The position numbers were made by a program, and so were the translations under genes. This document shows, in pieces, positions 1 to 6,701 of a DNA stretch of 11,248 bases. The notes beneath the pieces are model-generated. The model saw only the letters and a program-made list of their open reading frames with translations. It did not search any database and was not told where the DNA came from. Source of the stretch: JALRAP01 sp046302815 (lineage in GTDB: Bacteria; Bacteroidota; Bacteroidia; AKYH767-A; OLB10); assembly GCA_046302815.1 (NCBI GenBank), contig JBKCHO010000006.1, forward strand, positions 1 to 11,248. Reading direction: 5' to 3'. Positions within the stretch are counted from its first letter, which is position 1; every line of letters begins with the position of its first letter.

Positions 1-237
1 GCACCAGAATCCAACTTTACAAAATATCATGTTGAAGCAGGTGTCGCTTCCGGCAACTTGGTCTTCCTGAAACATAATTTCACATCCAGATGGTGGCTTG
101 AGCTTCCCAAACCCGTCAGCGATGACAATCCTGATTTGAAGAGAAAAAGGTTCATTCCATGCTCCCCAAAGGATTATCAACAGGCCATGCAGAACGAAAT
201 GCCCGAACGGTTGTGGAGAATCATTCAAAAATTGTGA
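1..237 (+). CDS. C-terminal fragment of a ureohydrolase (arginase / formimidoylglutamase family)
   Basis: An open frame runs from the first base to a TGA at 235-237 and gives the last 78 residues of a protein whose start lies outside the window. The tail contains FTKYHVEAG, NLVF, a WWLELP segment, FIPCSPKDY and an ending of the type ERLWRIIQKL. From memory this matches the C-terminus of the arginase/agmatinase/formimidoylglutamase-like proteins that often sit near the porP-gldK block in Bacteroidota. The manganese-binding Asp/His motifs of the family would be upstream and cannot be checked, so the substrate (arginine, formiminoglutamate or another guanidino compound) is undetermined. The gene is on the same strand as the gliding operon, but about 250 bases separate it from the next start, so it is probably a separate transcription unit. 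The family call is moderate and rests on remembered motifs only. Confidence 0.55.
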   Translation, partial: APESNFTKYHVEAGVASGNLVFLKHNFTSRWWLELPKPVSDDNPDLKRKRFIPCSPKDYQQAMQNEMPERLWRIIQKL

Positions 238-486
238 CGCTTTAATTGTGGCTCATTTTCAATTACATACAAATTATGGCAGCTTTTAACACTTCTTTAA
301 ATAATTAATAAACAAATAGTTGCAAAAAACAGAATTCCCATTTGTAGAAATTTATTTGTGAGGTTTTGTACTAGTTTCCATTTGTTTTTGATTTTCAAAT
401 TTTAATTACCTTAGCCCCCTAGTTATTACTTGAATCTTCAAGGAATTAACCCAAACACAACACCCCAAAAACAATCATTCGTAATT
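238..486. other. AT-rich intergenic region before the porP-gld operon
   Basis: This is 249 bases with no convincing gene and no clear terminator hairpin after the ureohydrolase stop. The middle part is strongly A/T rich with several TTTG-containing stretches (near 341, 355, 364 and 378-390). It ends in an A/C-rich leader directly before the porP-like ATG, without a Shine-Dalgarno sequence. It most likely carries the promoter for the whole gliding/secretion block. Confidence 0.5.
388..414 (+). promoter_or_regulatory. possible Bacteroidota-type promoter for the porP-gldKLMN operon
   Basis: A TTG at 388-390 is followed after 16 bases by TACCTTAG at 407-414, a 7-of-8 match to the Bacteroidota -7 box TAnnTTTG. 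The spacer is shorter than the usual 19-21 bases. Transcription would begin around 418-425, about 65 bases upstream of the ATG at 487. No other position in the gap fits better. The region is AT rich and chance matches are easy, so this is a weak call. Confidence 0.25.
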
Positions 487-1404
487 ATGAAAAAACTTCA
501 GTTGGTTGCAGCGTTTGTCCTTGCTACTTGCTCGGTTTCTTACGCCCAACAGGATCCACAGTTTAGCCACAACATGTTCAATAAGCTTTATACGAACCCT
601 GGCTACACCGGAAGCAGTGAAGGTATTTGTGGAACGCTTTTGTATCGGAACCAGTGGTCCGGCTTTGAAGGTAATCCAAGGTCTGTGGTTTTTGGAATCG
701 ATGCTCCTGTTGAATTTTTACGGGGGGGGTTAGGACTTTCCGTCCTGGCTACTGATGAGCTAGGATTTGAAAACACATTTGCGGCCAAACTATCTTACGC
801 CTTCCGTTTTAATGTTGGTCAAGGAAATTTAGCCATTGGTGCTGACGCCGGATTGGTTCAAAAATCTCTTGGTGGCGAGTTTATTTTTATCGACAGCCAA
901 GATCCTTTGATTCCAACCTCCGAACAATCGGGTACCGTACTGCCTGATTTGGGAGCAGGCTTGTATTACAACTCCGACAAATTGTATGTTGGCGTTTCCG
1001 CATCCCACTTAACAGAAGGAGAAGTCGACTACGGCGATTTTTCTACCAAACTCGCCCGTCACCATTACTTAATGGCGGGATATCGTATCGAATTCTCTCC
1101 ATCTATGGCACTTACACCATCCTTTTTCGTTAAAAATGTAGCTGATCAAACCCAAGTTGATATCAATGCCAATATGGATTTCAACAATCGTTTTTGGGCA
1201 GGTGCATCTTACAGGCTTGAAGACGCTATAGTATTAATGGCTGGATTGAACATTATGCCTAATTTGAGACTAGGATACTCTTACGACCTCACCACCTCTG
1301 AACTTAAGAACTACAGTAGCGGAAGTCATGAAATAATGTTGGGCTACTGCTACAAGTTCAAGAAAAAGGTAACCCCGATCATTAGAAATGTAAGATTCAT
1401 GTAG
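487..1404 (+). CDS. porP: PorP/SprF-family type IX secretion outer-membrane protein
   Basis: This 305-residue protein belongs to the PorP/SprF family, outer-membrane proteins tied to type IX secretion and, in gliding species, to the surface adhesin machinery. Residues 1-20 form a signal peptide (MKKLQ, then a hydrophobic stretch, cleavage likely after VSYA), followed by the family hallmark QDPQFSHNMFNKLYTNPGY. The rest alternates glycine/aromatic strand-like segments typical of a small beta-barrel. The ATG at 487 was chosen because it gives a standard signal peptide; the in-frame TTG at 430 would add 19 polar residues in front of it. The gene sits directly upstream of gldK with a 158-base gap and no obvious terminator, the same order as the porPKLMN locus. 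A run of eight G at 722-729 lies within the coding region. Many paralogues exist per genome, so the symbol is by context. Confidence 0.8.
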   Translation: MKKLQLVAAFVLATCSVSYAQQDPQFSHNMFNKLYTNPGYTGSSEGICGTLLYRNQWSGFEGNPRSVVFGIDAPVEFLRGGLGLSVLATDELGFENTFAAKLSYAFRFNVGQGNLAIGADAGLVQKSLGGEFIFIDSQDPLIPTSEQSGTVLPDLGAGLYYNSDKLYVGVSASHLTEGEVDYGDFSTKLARHHYLMAGYRIEFSPSMALTPSFFVKNVADQTQVDINANMDFNNRFWAGASYRLEDAIVLMAGLNIMPNLRLGYSYDLTTSELKNYSSGSHEIMLGYCYKFKKKVTPIIRNVRFM

Positions 1405-1562
1405 GTTTTGCAATCATTTTGGTTCAAGGTAACCTAAATTGATGTTTATCCGTATCCATAAGTCGATTCCAATTGTAATCAATTCAAATCCACGGAAAAG
1501 CCGTTATAATAATTACAGCGGACTTGCGTTAAGACTCAGACCGTGTACAATATATGACTGAT
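1405..1562. other. porP-like / gldK intergenic spacer with a small imperfect palindrome
   Basis: No gene is visible in this 158-base gap, and no good TAnnTTTG promoter box was found on the plus strand. An imperfect inverted repeat (GATTCCAATTG, TAAT, CAATTCAAATC) lies at 1465-1490 with 9 of 11 pairs matching, and a tiny ACGG/CCGT hairpin lies just after it (about 1492-1504). Neither is followed by a T run, so neither looks like a rho-independent terminator. Read-through from the porP-like gene into gldK is therefore likely. Confidence 0.35.
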
Positions 1563-2823
1563 ATGAAAAAACTGATCATTTACTCCTCAATCTTGCTGGT
1601 TCTCAGTAGTTGTGGAGGTGGCAATCGCGGCCAACTGGTCGGAGTTCAGCCTAGGGAAAAATGGTATCAGGCTGACCCATATGGAATGGTGTTCATCCCT
1701 TCTGGTTCATTTAACATGGGCCCTAGTGACCAGGATGTTCCTTATGCTGTGGTTGCTCAAAGCCGTACCGTTTCGGTTCACGCACTTTATATGGATAACA
1801 CCGAAATCACCAACAATGAATATCGTCAATTCGTTCAGGGTTAGGGACTCCTTAGCTCATAGGCTGATTGGTGGAGATCACCTTATTGACGAAGGTGAAT
1901 ATGGCGAACGCATCAATTGGCGTGAACGACTTGATTATGAAGATGAAGAGAATGTCGAGACATTAAATGAACTCTTTCTCCCAGAAGCTGAAAGGTTCTA
2001 TCGCCGCAAGGAATTCGATGCCCGGAAATTCAATTTCGAGTATTATTGGATTGACCTCCAGGAGGCCGCTCAACGCTCCAACAGGGAACAAGGTAAGATT
2101 GACCGTTCCGTGTTTATCAAGAGAGATGTGATCAATGTTTACCCTGATACCTTGGCTTGGATACATGATTTCACATACTCGTTTAATGACCCAATTACCA
2201 ATATGTATTTTTGGCATCCATCATATGATGAATATCCGGTCGTTGGGGTGAATTGGAAACAAGCTCGTGCATTCTGTATTTGGAGAACCCAACTGTTGAA
2301 CAGTTATCTTATTTCCAATGGAGAGACTATGGTACAAGACTTCCGTCTGCCAACTGAGTCGGAATGGGAATATGCTGCCCGTGGTGGAATGGATCTTTCG
2401 CCATATCCTTGGGGAGGTCCATACATAAGAAACAGTCGCGGTTGTTTCCTTGGCAACTTTAAGCCTATGAGAGGCAATTACCTAGATGATGGTGGATTTT
2501 ATGCAGTTTCTGCCACATCCTATTGGCCTAACGACTACGGTCTATACTGTATGGCTGGAAATGTATCCGAGTGGACTAGCAATGCATACGATGAGTCTGC
2601 ATACAATTTCCAACACGATTTGAATCCTGATTACACCTACAACGCCAAAGATTCTGATCCTCCCGTGCTAAAGCGCAAAGTTATTCGTGGTGGATCTTGG
2701 AAAGATGTAGGATATTACCTTCAAACAGGTACTCGTTCTTACGAATATCAGGATACTGCAAAAAGTTACATCGGATTCCGTTGCGTCATGGACTTCATGG
2801 GTCGTGACAAATCCGACTTCTAA
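1563..2823 (+). pseudogene. gldK: gldK, frameshifted: type IX secretion / gliding ring lipoprotein
   Basis: GldK (PorK) is an outer-membrane lipoprotein that joins GldN in the periplasmic ring of the type IX secretion system; it has a formylglycine-generating-enzyme-like (sulfatase-modifying factor) fold without that activity. The ATG at 1563 gives a lipoprotein signal MKKLIIYSSILLVLSSC with Cys17 as the lipid site; ATG 1554 is an alternative start. The first frame encodes YGMVFIPSGSFNMG and EITNNEYRQFV, then hits TAG at 1842-1844. The second frame resumes at GTT 1840 with VRDSLAHRL and continues without interruption through RLPTESEWEYAARGG, MAGNVSEW, RGGSW and IGFRC to TAA 2821-2823. Only four bases (1836-1839) lie between the two conserved Val codons, where GldK normally has two residues (x-Trp), which suggests a 2-base loss. 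Restored length would be about 420 residues. The frameshift may be real or a sequencing error; the lack of any other damage favours a recent event or artefact. Confidence 0.85.
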
Positions 2824-2880
2824 AACATTACAACAATCAAATTCAACCTAAACATTAACTCAAAAAACATCTGAAAAAAA

Positions 2881-3693
2881 ATGGGATTAGCGGCAATTAC
2901 CCAGAGCAAGGGTTTTAAGAACATGATGGCCAAACTTTATGGTTTCGGCGCAGCGATCGTAATTATAGGAGCTCTTTTCAAAATCCAGCACTGGGAAGGT
3001 GCGGGCCTAATGCTTACCGTGGGTCTGCTTACAGAGGCGGTAATCTTCTTCTTCTCGGCATTTGAACCCCCACATGAAGATGTGGATTGGTCATTGGTTT
3101 ATCCAGAACTCGCTGGTATGCATGAGCCAGGAGCCGATAAGCACAAAAAGAAAAAAATCGCAGATCCTGTTTCGCAAGAGCTTGATCGCCTTTTGGCTGA
3201 TGCTAAAATCGGTCCGGAATTGATTCAAAGCCTTGGTACAGGTCTTCGTTCCTTGGGTGAAAACACATCCAAACTCTCAGACATCACTAACGCTTCGGTT
3301 GCCACCGATGATTATGTGAAAAATGTTCAAACTGCTTCAAAATCTGTATCAGGTTTGGCAGGAGCTTATGAGAAAGCTACTCAGGCCATGAACAGCCTCA
3401 GCACATCCTCAGATGATGTGAAGGTTTATAGCGATCAGGTATCTGCCGCTGGAAAGAATTTGGCTGCCTTGAATGCCATTTATGAGCTGCAGCTTCAGGA
3501 TTCTAACAAAAACATGAAGGAGACTGCCAAGTTCTTCTCTGGAATCAATGAGCTTATGTCCAACCTCAACGCTACTGTGGAAGACACTAAGAAATACAAA
3601 GAGGAAATCTCCAAACTTTCCAGGAATCTTTCTTCTCTCAACACGGTTTATGGCAACATGCTTTCCGCAATGAATATCAATGCAGGTAAGTAA
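2881..3693 (+). CDS. gldL: GldL, inner-membrane proton-channel subunit of the type IX secretion motor
   Basis: GldL (PorL, 270 residues) pairs with GldM in the cytoplasmic membrane to form the motor that turns the proton gradient into energy for gliding and type IX secretion. Two membrane helices are visible, about residues 19-35 and 41-61, joined by the family motif KIQHWEG. Acidic Glu52 sits inside the second helix and Glu62 at its end; membrane glutamates of this kind are the proposed proton-path residues. The remaining 200 residues are cytoplasmic: a Lys-rich stretch (KHKKKKI, about 87-93), then a long helical region. This region holds three copies of a 27-residue repeat at 145-171, 183-209 and 239-265. 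The ATG at 2881 follows a run of A with no Shine-Dalgarno site, as is common in this phylum. The gap after gldK is 57 bases, consistent with co-transcription. Confidence 0.95.
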   Translation: MGLAAITQSKGFKNMMAKLYGFGAAIVIIGALFKIQHWEGAGLMLTVGLLTEAVIFFFSAFEPPHEDVDWSLVYPELAGMHEPGADKHKKKKIADPVSQELDRLLADAKIGPELIQSLGTGLRSLGENTSKLSDITNASVATDDYVKNVQTASKSVSGLAGAYEKATQAMNSLSTSSDDVKVYSDQVSAAGKNLAALNAIYELQLQDSNKNMKETAKFFSGINELMSNLNATVEDTKKYKEEISKLSRNLSSLNTVYGNMLSAMNINAGK

Positions 3694-3755
3694 TATCAAA
3701 GCATAACCAAGAAACCCTGAATCCTTTACTAACCCTTAAAGAGAGAAATTAAGAT

Positions 3756-5339
3756 ATGGCAGGTGGAAAACTATCCCCGAGGCAGCGAATGATCGGGATG
3801 ATGTACCTGGTACTTACCGCCCTTTTGGCACTGAATGTATCCAAGGAAATCATCAACGCATTCGTTACAGTAAATGAGAGCCTTGAGGCATCCAACAAGA
3901 ATACTACGAATCGAAATGAGCGCGTTTACGCTGACTTCAGAAAGGCACTTGAAAATGATCCCAAAAAAGTGGGTCCTTTCAATGAAAAAGCCCAGAAGGT
4001 ACGCCAGTATTCCGCTGATATGGTGAAGTACATCGATAACCTTAAAAGCGAAATCACTATCAAAGTGGAAGGCTTGGAAGCAGGAGCAAAAGTTCCAGAA
4101 ACCAAAGACATCGCAAGGAAGGACGATTATGATGTGCCTACTAATATGTTGTGCGGAGACAAGGCTGATGGCCGTGGTTTCAAAGCAACTGATCTCAAAA
4201 AGAAAATCGAAGAGTTCAAGACGAATATCATTAAAACATTGTCACCCGAAGATCAGGCAAATTTCAAACCCAGGTTAGACCAGGTTTTGAATACATTGGA
4301 TCCAAAGCCGGCAGATGTTCGCGACAACAAAACGACTTGGGAGATGGCAAACTTTTACCACAATCCTGTTGTAGCAACTATTGCGCTTCTTACCAAGTTC
4401 CAGGCTGATGTTCGCAATGTTGAGTCTGAAGTTGTGAACCATCTTTACACATCTATTGATGCTGGATCATTCAAGTTCGATAACCTAGAGGCTCGCGTAA
4501 TTGCTCCAACCAGTTATGTTTTGAACGGACAGCAATACAAGGCAGATATCTTCTTAGCCGCATTTAGCTCAACCTCCAACCCAACAATCACTGTAGGCGG
4601 TTCCTCCATTCCTGTTGAAAATGGAATGGGTAAGTACACAGTCACAGCTTCCGGAGTCGGTGAAAAGAAATGGGGCGGTGTATTGCGTGTTAAAGATCCT
4701 GCAACCAACGAGGATAAGGACTATCCTTTTGAAGCAACTTATATCACAGCTCCACCAGCATCAATCGTTTCTGCGGATAAAATGAATGTACTGTACATCG
4801 GAGTACCCAATCCGATGTCTATCTCAGTTCCAGGTATACCCGACAATAATGTTACAGTATCTGTATCAGGTGGAGTTTCGTTGGCTAAAAACGGAAACAG
4901 TAAATACACAGCTACTGCATCTACCCAAGGTAAGGCTACATTCAGTGTCTCTGCCAAGATGGACGGAAAGAGTGTTTCCATGGGAAGCGTGGAATACCGT
5001 GTAAAAAGAATCCCTGATCCAGTGGCCTCTGTTATGAATAGCAAAGGAGGACCAATCTCCAAAGGAGCTTTGGCAGCAGCCCCTTCCGTTAACGCTATTT
5101 TGGAAGGGTTCGACTTCGACGCTAAATTCCGAGTAACCAAATTTGATATGATGGTCATCAGGAAAGGTAAAGATCCTATTATGTGCAAGCCCTCCGGAGC
5201 CAACACCCTTACCGGAGAAATGAAATCCGCAATCTCTGGCTCAGGAGCAGGCAGCAAAGTCATCTTCGAAAACATCAAGGCTCAAGGTCCTGATGGAACC
5301 ACTCGCTCGCTTGGCTCACTGACCTATACCCTCCAGTAA
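3756..5339 (+). CDS. gldM: GldM, type IX secretion / gliding motor protein
   Basis: GldM (PorM, 527 residues) has one N-terminal membrane helix packed against GldL and a long periplasmic part that reaches the GldK/GldN ring, carrying motor energy across the periplasm. The N-terminus MAGGKLSPRQRMIGMMYLVL is the family signature: Arg9 and Arg11 precede a helix at about 12-28, followed by LNVSKEIINAFVTVNESLE. Residues of roughly 35-220 look helical (first periplasmic domain). The rest is rich in beta-strand, Gly and Ser, as expected for the three Ig-like domains at about 225-315, 320-400 and 405-520; these limits are estimates. Length is close to the usual size of just over 500. The gap from gldL is 62 bases and contains a weak purine stretch (AAAGAGAGAAA) about 9 bases before the ATG that could serve ribosome binding. 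Frame is intact. Confidence 0.96.
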   Translation: MAGGKLSPRQRMIGMMYLVLTALLALNVSKEIINAFVTVNESLEASNKNTTNRNERVYADFRKALENDPKKVGPFNEKAQKVRQYSADMVKYIDNLKSEITIKVEGLEAGAKVPETKDIARKDDYDVPTNMLCGDKADGRGFKATDLKKKIEEFKTNIIKTLSPEDQANFKPRLDQVLNTLDPKPADVRDNKTTWEMANFYHNPVVATIALLTKFQADVRNVESEVVNHLYTSIDAGSFKFDNLEARVIAPTSYVLNGQQYKADIFLAAFSSTSNPTITVGGSSIPVENGMGKYTVTASGVGEKKWGGVLRVKDPATNEDKDYPFEATYITAPPASIVSADKMNVLYIGVPNPMSISVPGIPDNNVTVSVSGGVSLAKNGNSKYTATASTQGKATFSVSAKMDGKSVSMGSVEYRVKRIPDPVASVMNSKGGPISKGALAAAPSVNAILEGFDFDAKFRVTKFDMMVIRKGKDPIMCKPSGANTLTGEMKSAISGSGAGSKVIFENIKAQGPDGTTRSLGSLTYTLQ

Positions 5340-5371
5340 GACCACACTCCCGTCAGACCAAAAACAATCCC

Positions 5372-6211
5372 ATGAATATTAGAAAAACAACGGCGTTATT
5401 TCTCCTCATGCTCACCATCACGGGTGTTGCTGTGGGTCAAAACGTACTTGACGGTGTTTATGTTCGTGAACATAATCCCCAGCGACAGGTAGTACCCCTC
5501 TCCCATCTTAGGGAAGCTGATGTCATGTGGTCCAAGAGGATATGGCGAATTATTGATTTGAAGGAAAAAATGAATCTTGCCTTCAGTCAACCAGAAGAAA
5601 GAATTAACGACCGTCGCAGCTTGAATCACATCCTTTATGATGCTGTAAAAGAAGGTTCATTAACCTCCTATAAAGATGAGGAGTTCATGAACCCTATGAC
5701 ACGCGAAGAGTTCGAGTCATTCGGTGTAAGAGTTGATACGCTGTGGGTTCCCAATCCTGACAATACCGATGAACTTATTCCAACGGTTGTAAGGAATGAA
5801 TTCAATCCCAACGAAATCATCCAATATCGTATCAAAGAGGAGTGGTTCTTTGATAAACAGCGTTCCGTTATGGATGTGCGCATCATTGGGTTGGCACCTC
5901 TGTATTTCTTGAAGGATGAAACAGGAACTATTCGTGAAGGAGTACCAGCTACTCCAGTGTTTTGGATTTACTATCCTGAAGCAAGAAAGATTTTCGCCAA
6001 TCAGGAAGTCTTCATTCGCGGTAACGATTCAGATCGTCGTACATGGGATGACATATTCTTAAAGCGCATGTTTGCAAGCTTTATTTATAAAGAGAACAAT
6101 GTGTTTGATCGTCGTATTCAGGAGTATGCTCAGGGTATGGATGCATTGATAGAGGCTGAGAGAATAAAAATGGATATCGTTAACCTCGAACACGATTTGT
6201 GGGAGTTTTAA
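5372..6211 (+). CDS. gldN: GldN, periplasmic ring component of the type IX secretion system
   Basis: GldN (PorN, 279 residues) is a periplasmic protein that assembles with the lipoprotein GldK into ring structures under the outer membrane and contacts the far end of GldM. A signal peptide covers about residues 1-22 (MNIRK, hydrophobic core, cleavage near VAVGQ). Family features include VYVREHNPQRQ, SKRIWRIIDLKEKMN, the RIKEEWFFDKQRSVMDVRI block followed by GLAPL, FWIYYPEAR, and RTWDDIFLKRMFASFIYKE near the C-terminus. Length and motif order match a complete member. The ATG lies 32 bases after the gldM stop, so it is clearly in the same operon. It is the last gene of the block: a strong hairpin terminator follows its TAA within about 20 bases. 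No duplicate gldN/gldO copy follows. Confidence 0.95.
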   Translation: MNIRKTTALFLLMLTITGVAVGQNVLDGVYVREHNPQRQVVPLSHLREADVMWSKRIWRIIDLKEKMNLAFSQPEERINDRRSLNHILYDAVKEGSLTSYKDEEFMNPMTREEFESFGVRVDTLWVPNPDNTDELIPTVVRNEFNPNEIIQYRIKEEWFFDKQRSVMDVRIIGLAPLYFLKDETGTIREGVPATPVFWIYYPEARKIFANQEVFIRGNDSDRRTWDDIFLKRMFASFIYKENNVFDRRIQEYAQGMDALIEAERIKMDIVNLEHDLWEF

Positions 6212-6231
6212 TTGGAACTCTTGCTATTGCT

Positions 6232-6270
6232 AAACAAAAAGCCCCGCGATTTTCGCGGGGCTTTTTGTTT
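6232..6270. terminator. bidirectional intrinsic terminator between gldN and the metal-binding lipoprotein gene
   Basis: A perfect 18-base inverted repeat (arms 6232-6249 and 6253-6270) with a 3-base TTT loop. The core pairs GCCCCGCGA with TCGCGGGGC and is flanked by A-rich bases on the left and T-rich bases on the right, so each strand reads as a GC-rich hairpin followed by a T run. It lies 20 bases after the gldN stop and 14 bases after the stop of the convergent minus-strand gene, so it can end both transcripts. Confidence 0.93.
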
Positions 6271-6284
6271 GTTTCCATGCTGGT

Positions 6285-6656
6285 TCAATGATTGTGACCC
6301 TCATGGCTTCCATCTTTACCGTGATCATGGCCTTCATGACCTGCATCATTTGATAAAACGCTATCAGCCGAAATCTCAGCTGCTCCTACAGGCTCCTCAC
6401 CAATACTGGTGTTTTCAGAGCCTGGGAAGTCGGGATTTGTTGCCAAATCCATTTCGCATACAATACATTTTCCAGCCTTTGAGCTACCACTGTTTTCACA
6501 ACGCATTGGGCATACATAAGCATTAAGCGTATCTTTTAGATTTCCCATGGCTGCTGATTCAGCTACCGAACCAGCACCTTCTTCGTGTGAATGGGTTCCA
6601 CAGGAAACGAAGGTTGAAATCGCCACAATGGCAATTAATGTGTTTAGTTTGTTCAT
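6285..6656 (-). CDS. Small lipoprotein with heavy-metal-binding Cys motif and His-rich tail
   Basis: This 123-residue protein starts with a lipoprotein signal (MNKLNTLIAIVAISTFVSC, lipid Cys at 19), so it is probably anchored in a membrane facing the periplasm. Residues 47-71 carry YVCPM, then Cys53, then GKCIVCEMDL. This is the CPM...GKCxxCxM pattern of the heavy-metal-binding domain found in copper/cation efflux proteins, with four Cys (49, 53, 64, 67) and two Met. Arg-Cys replaces the usual His-Pro after CPM. A His cluster lies near the N-terminus (HSH, 22-24), and the end is a His/Asp/Gly-rich tail (GHEGHDHGKDGSHEGHNH), another metal-binding feature. Binding of copper, zinc, nickel or cobalt is inferred; the metal cannot be told from sequence. 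It lies 45 bases downstream of icmF on the same strand and could share its transcript. No efflux pump is adjacent. Confidence 0.8.
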   Translation of the reverse strand: MNKLNTLIAIVAISTFVSCGTHSHEEGAGSVAESAAMGNLKDTLNAYVCPMRCENSGSSKAGKCIVCEMDLATNPDFPGSENTSIGEEPVGAAEISADSVLSNDAGHEGHDHGKDGSHEGHNH

Positions 6657-6701
6657 ATGGTTTTTTTAACTTGATTTGTTTTCAATGCGAATGGATAGAG
6701 C

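Noticed and set aside
430..486. Upstream TTG start for the porP-like gene adding 19 residues
   Set aside because: It would place polar residues ahead of an otherwise perfect signal peptide that begins at ATG 487.
1362..1434. Short direct repeat AAGGTAACC at the end of the porP-like gene and just after it
   Set aside because: It is only nine bases in two copies, with no flanking structure; most likely chance.
1836..1845. Programmed +1 frameshift in gldK, as in prfB
   Set aside because: The site reads CAG GGT TAG G. The tRNAs would re-pair poorly after a +1 slip (GGT to GTT, CAG to AGG), there is no CTT-TGA-C-like slippery codon and no upstream Shine-Dalgarno stimulator. A 2-base deletion or sequencing error explains it more simply.
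4739..5278. 179-residue open frame on the minus strand inside gldM
   Set aside because: It is a shadow of the well-supported gldM frame, with no recognisable motif or start context.
6212..6526. 104-residue plus-strand open frame after gldN
   Set aside because: It begins immediately after the gldN stop, reads through the terminator hairpin and runs antisense to the metal-binding lipoprotein, whose lipobox, Cys motif and His tail are clearly real.
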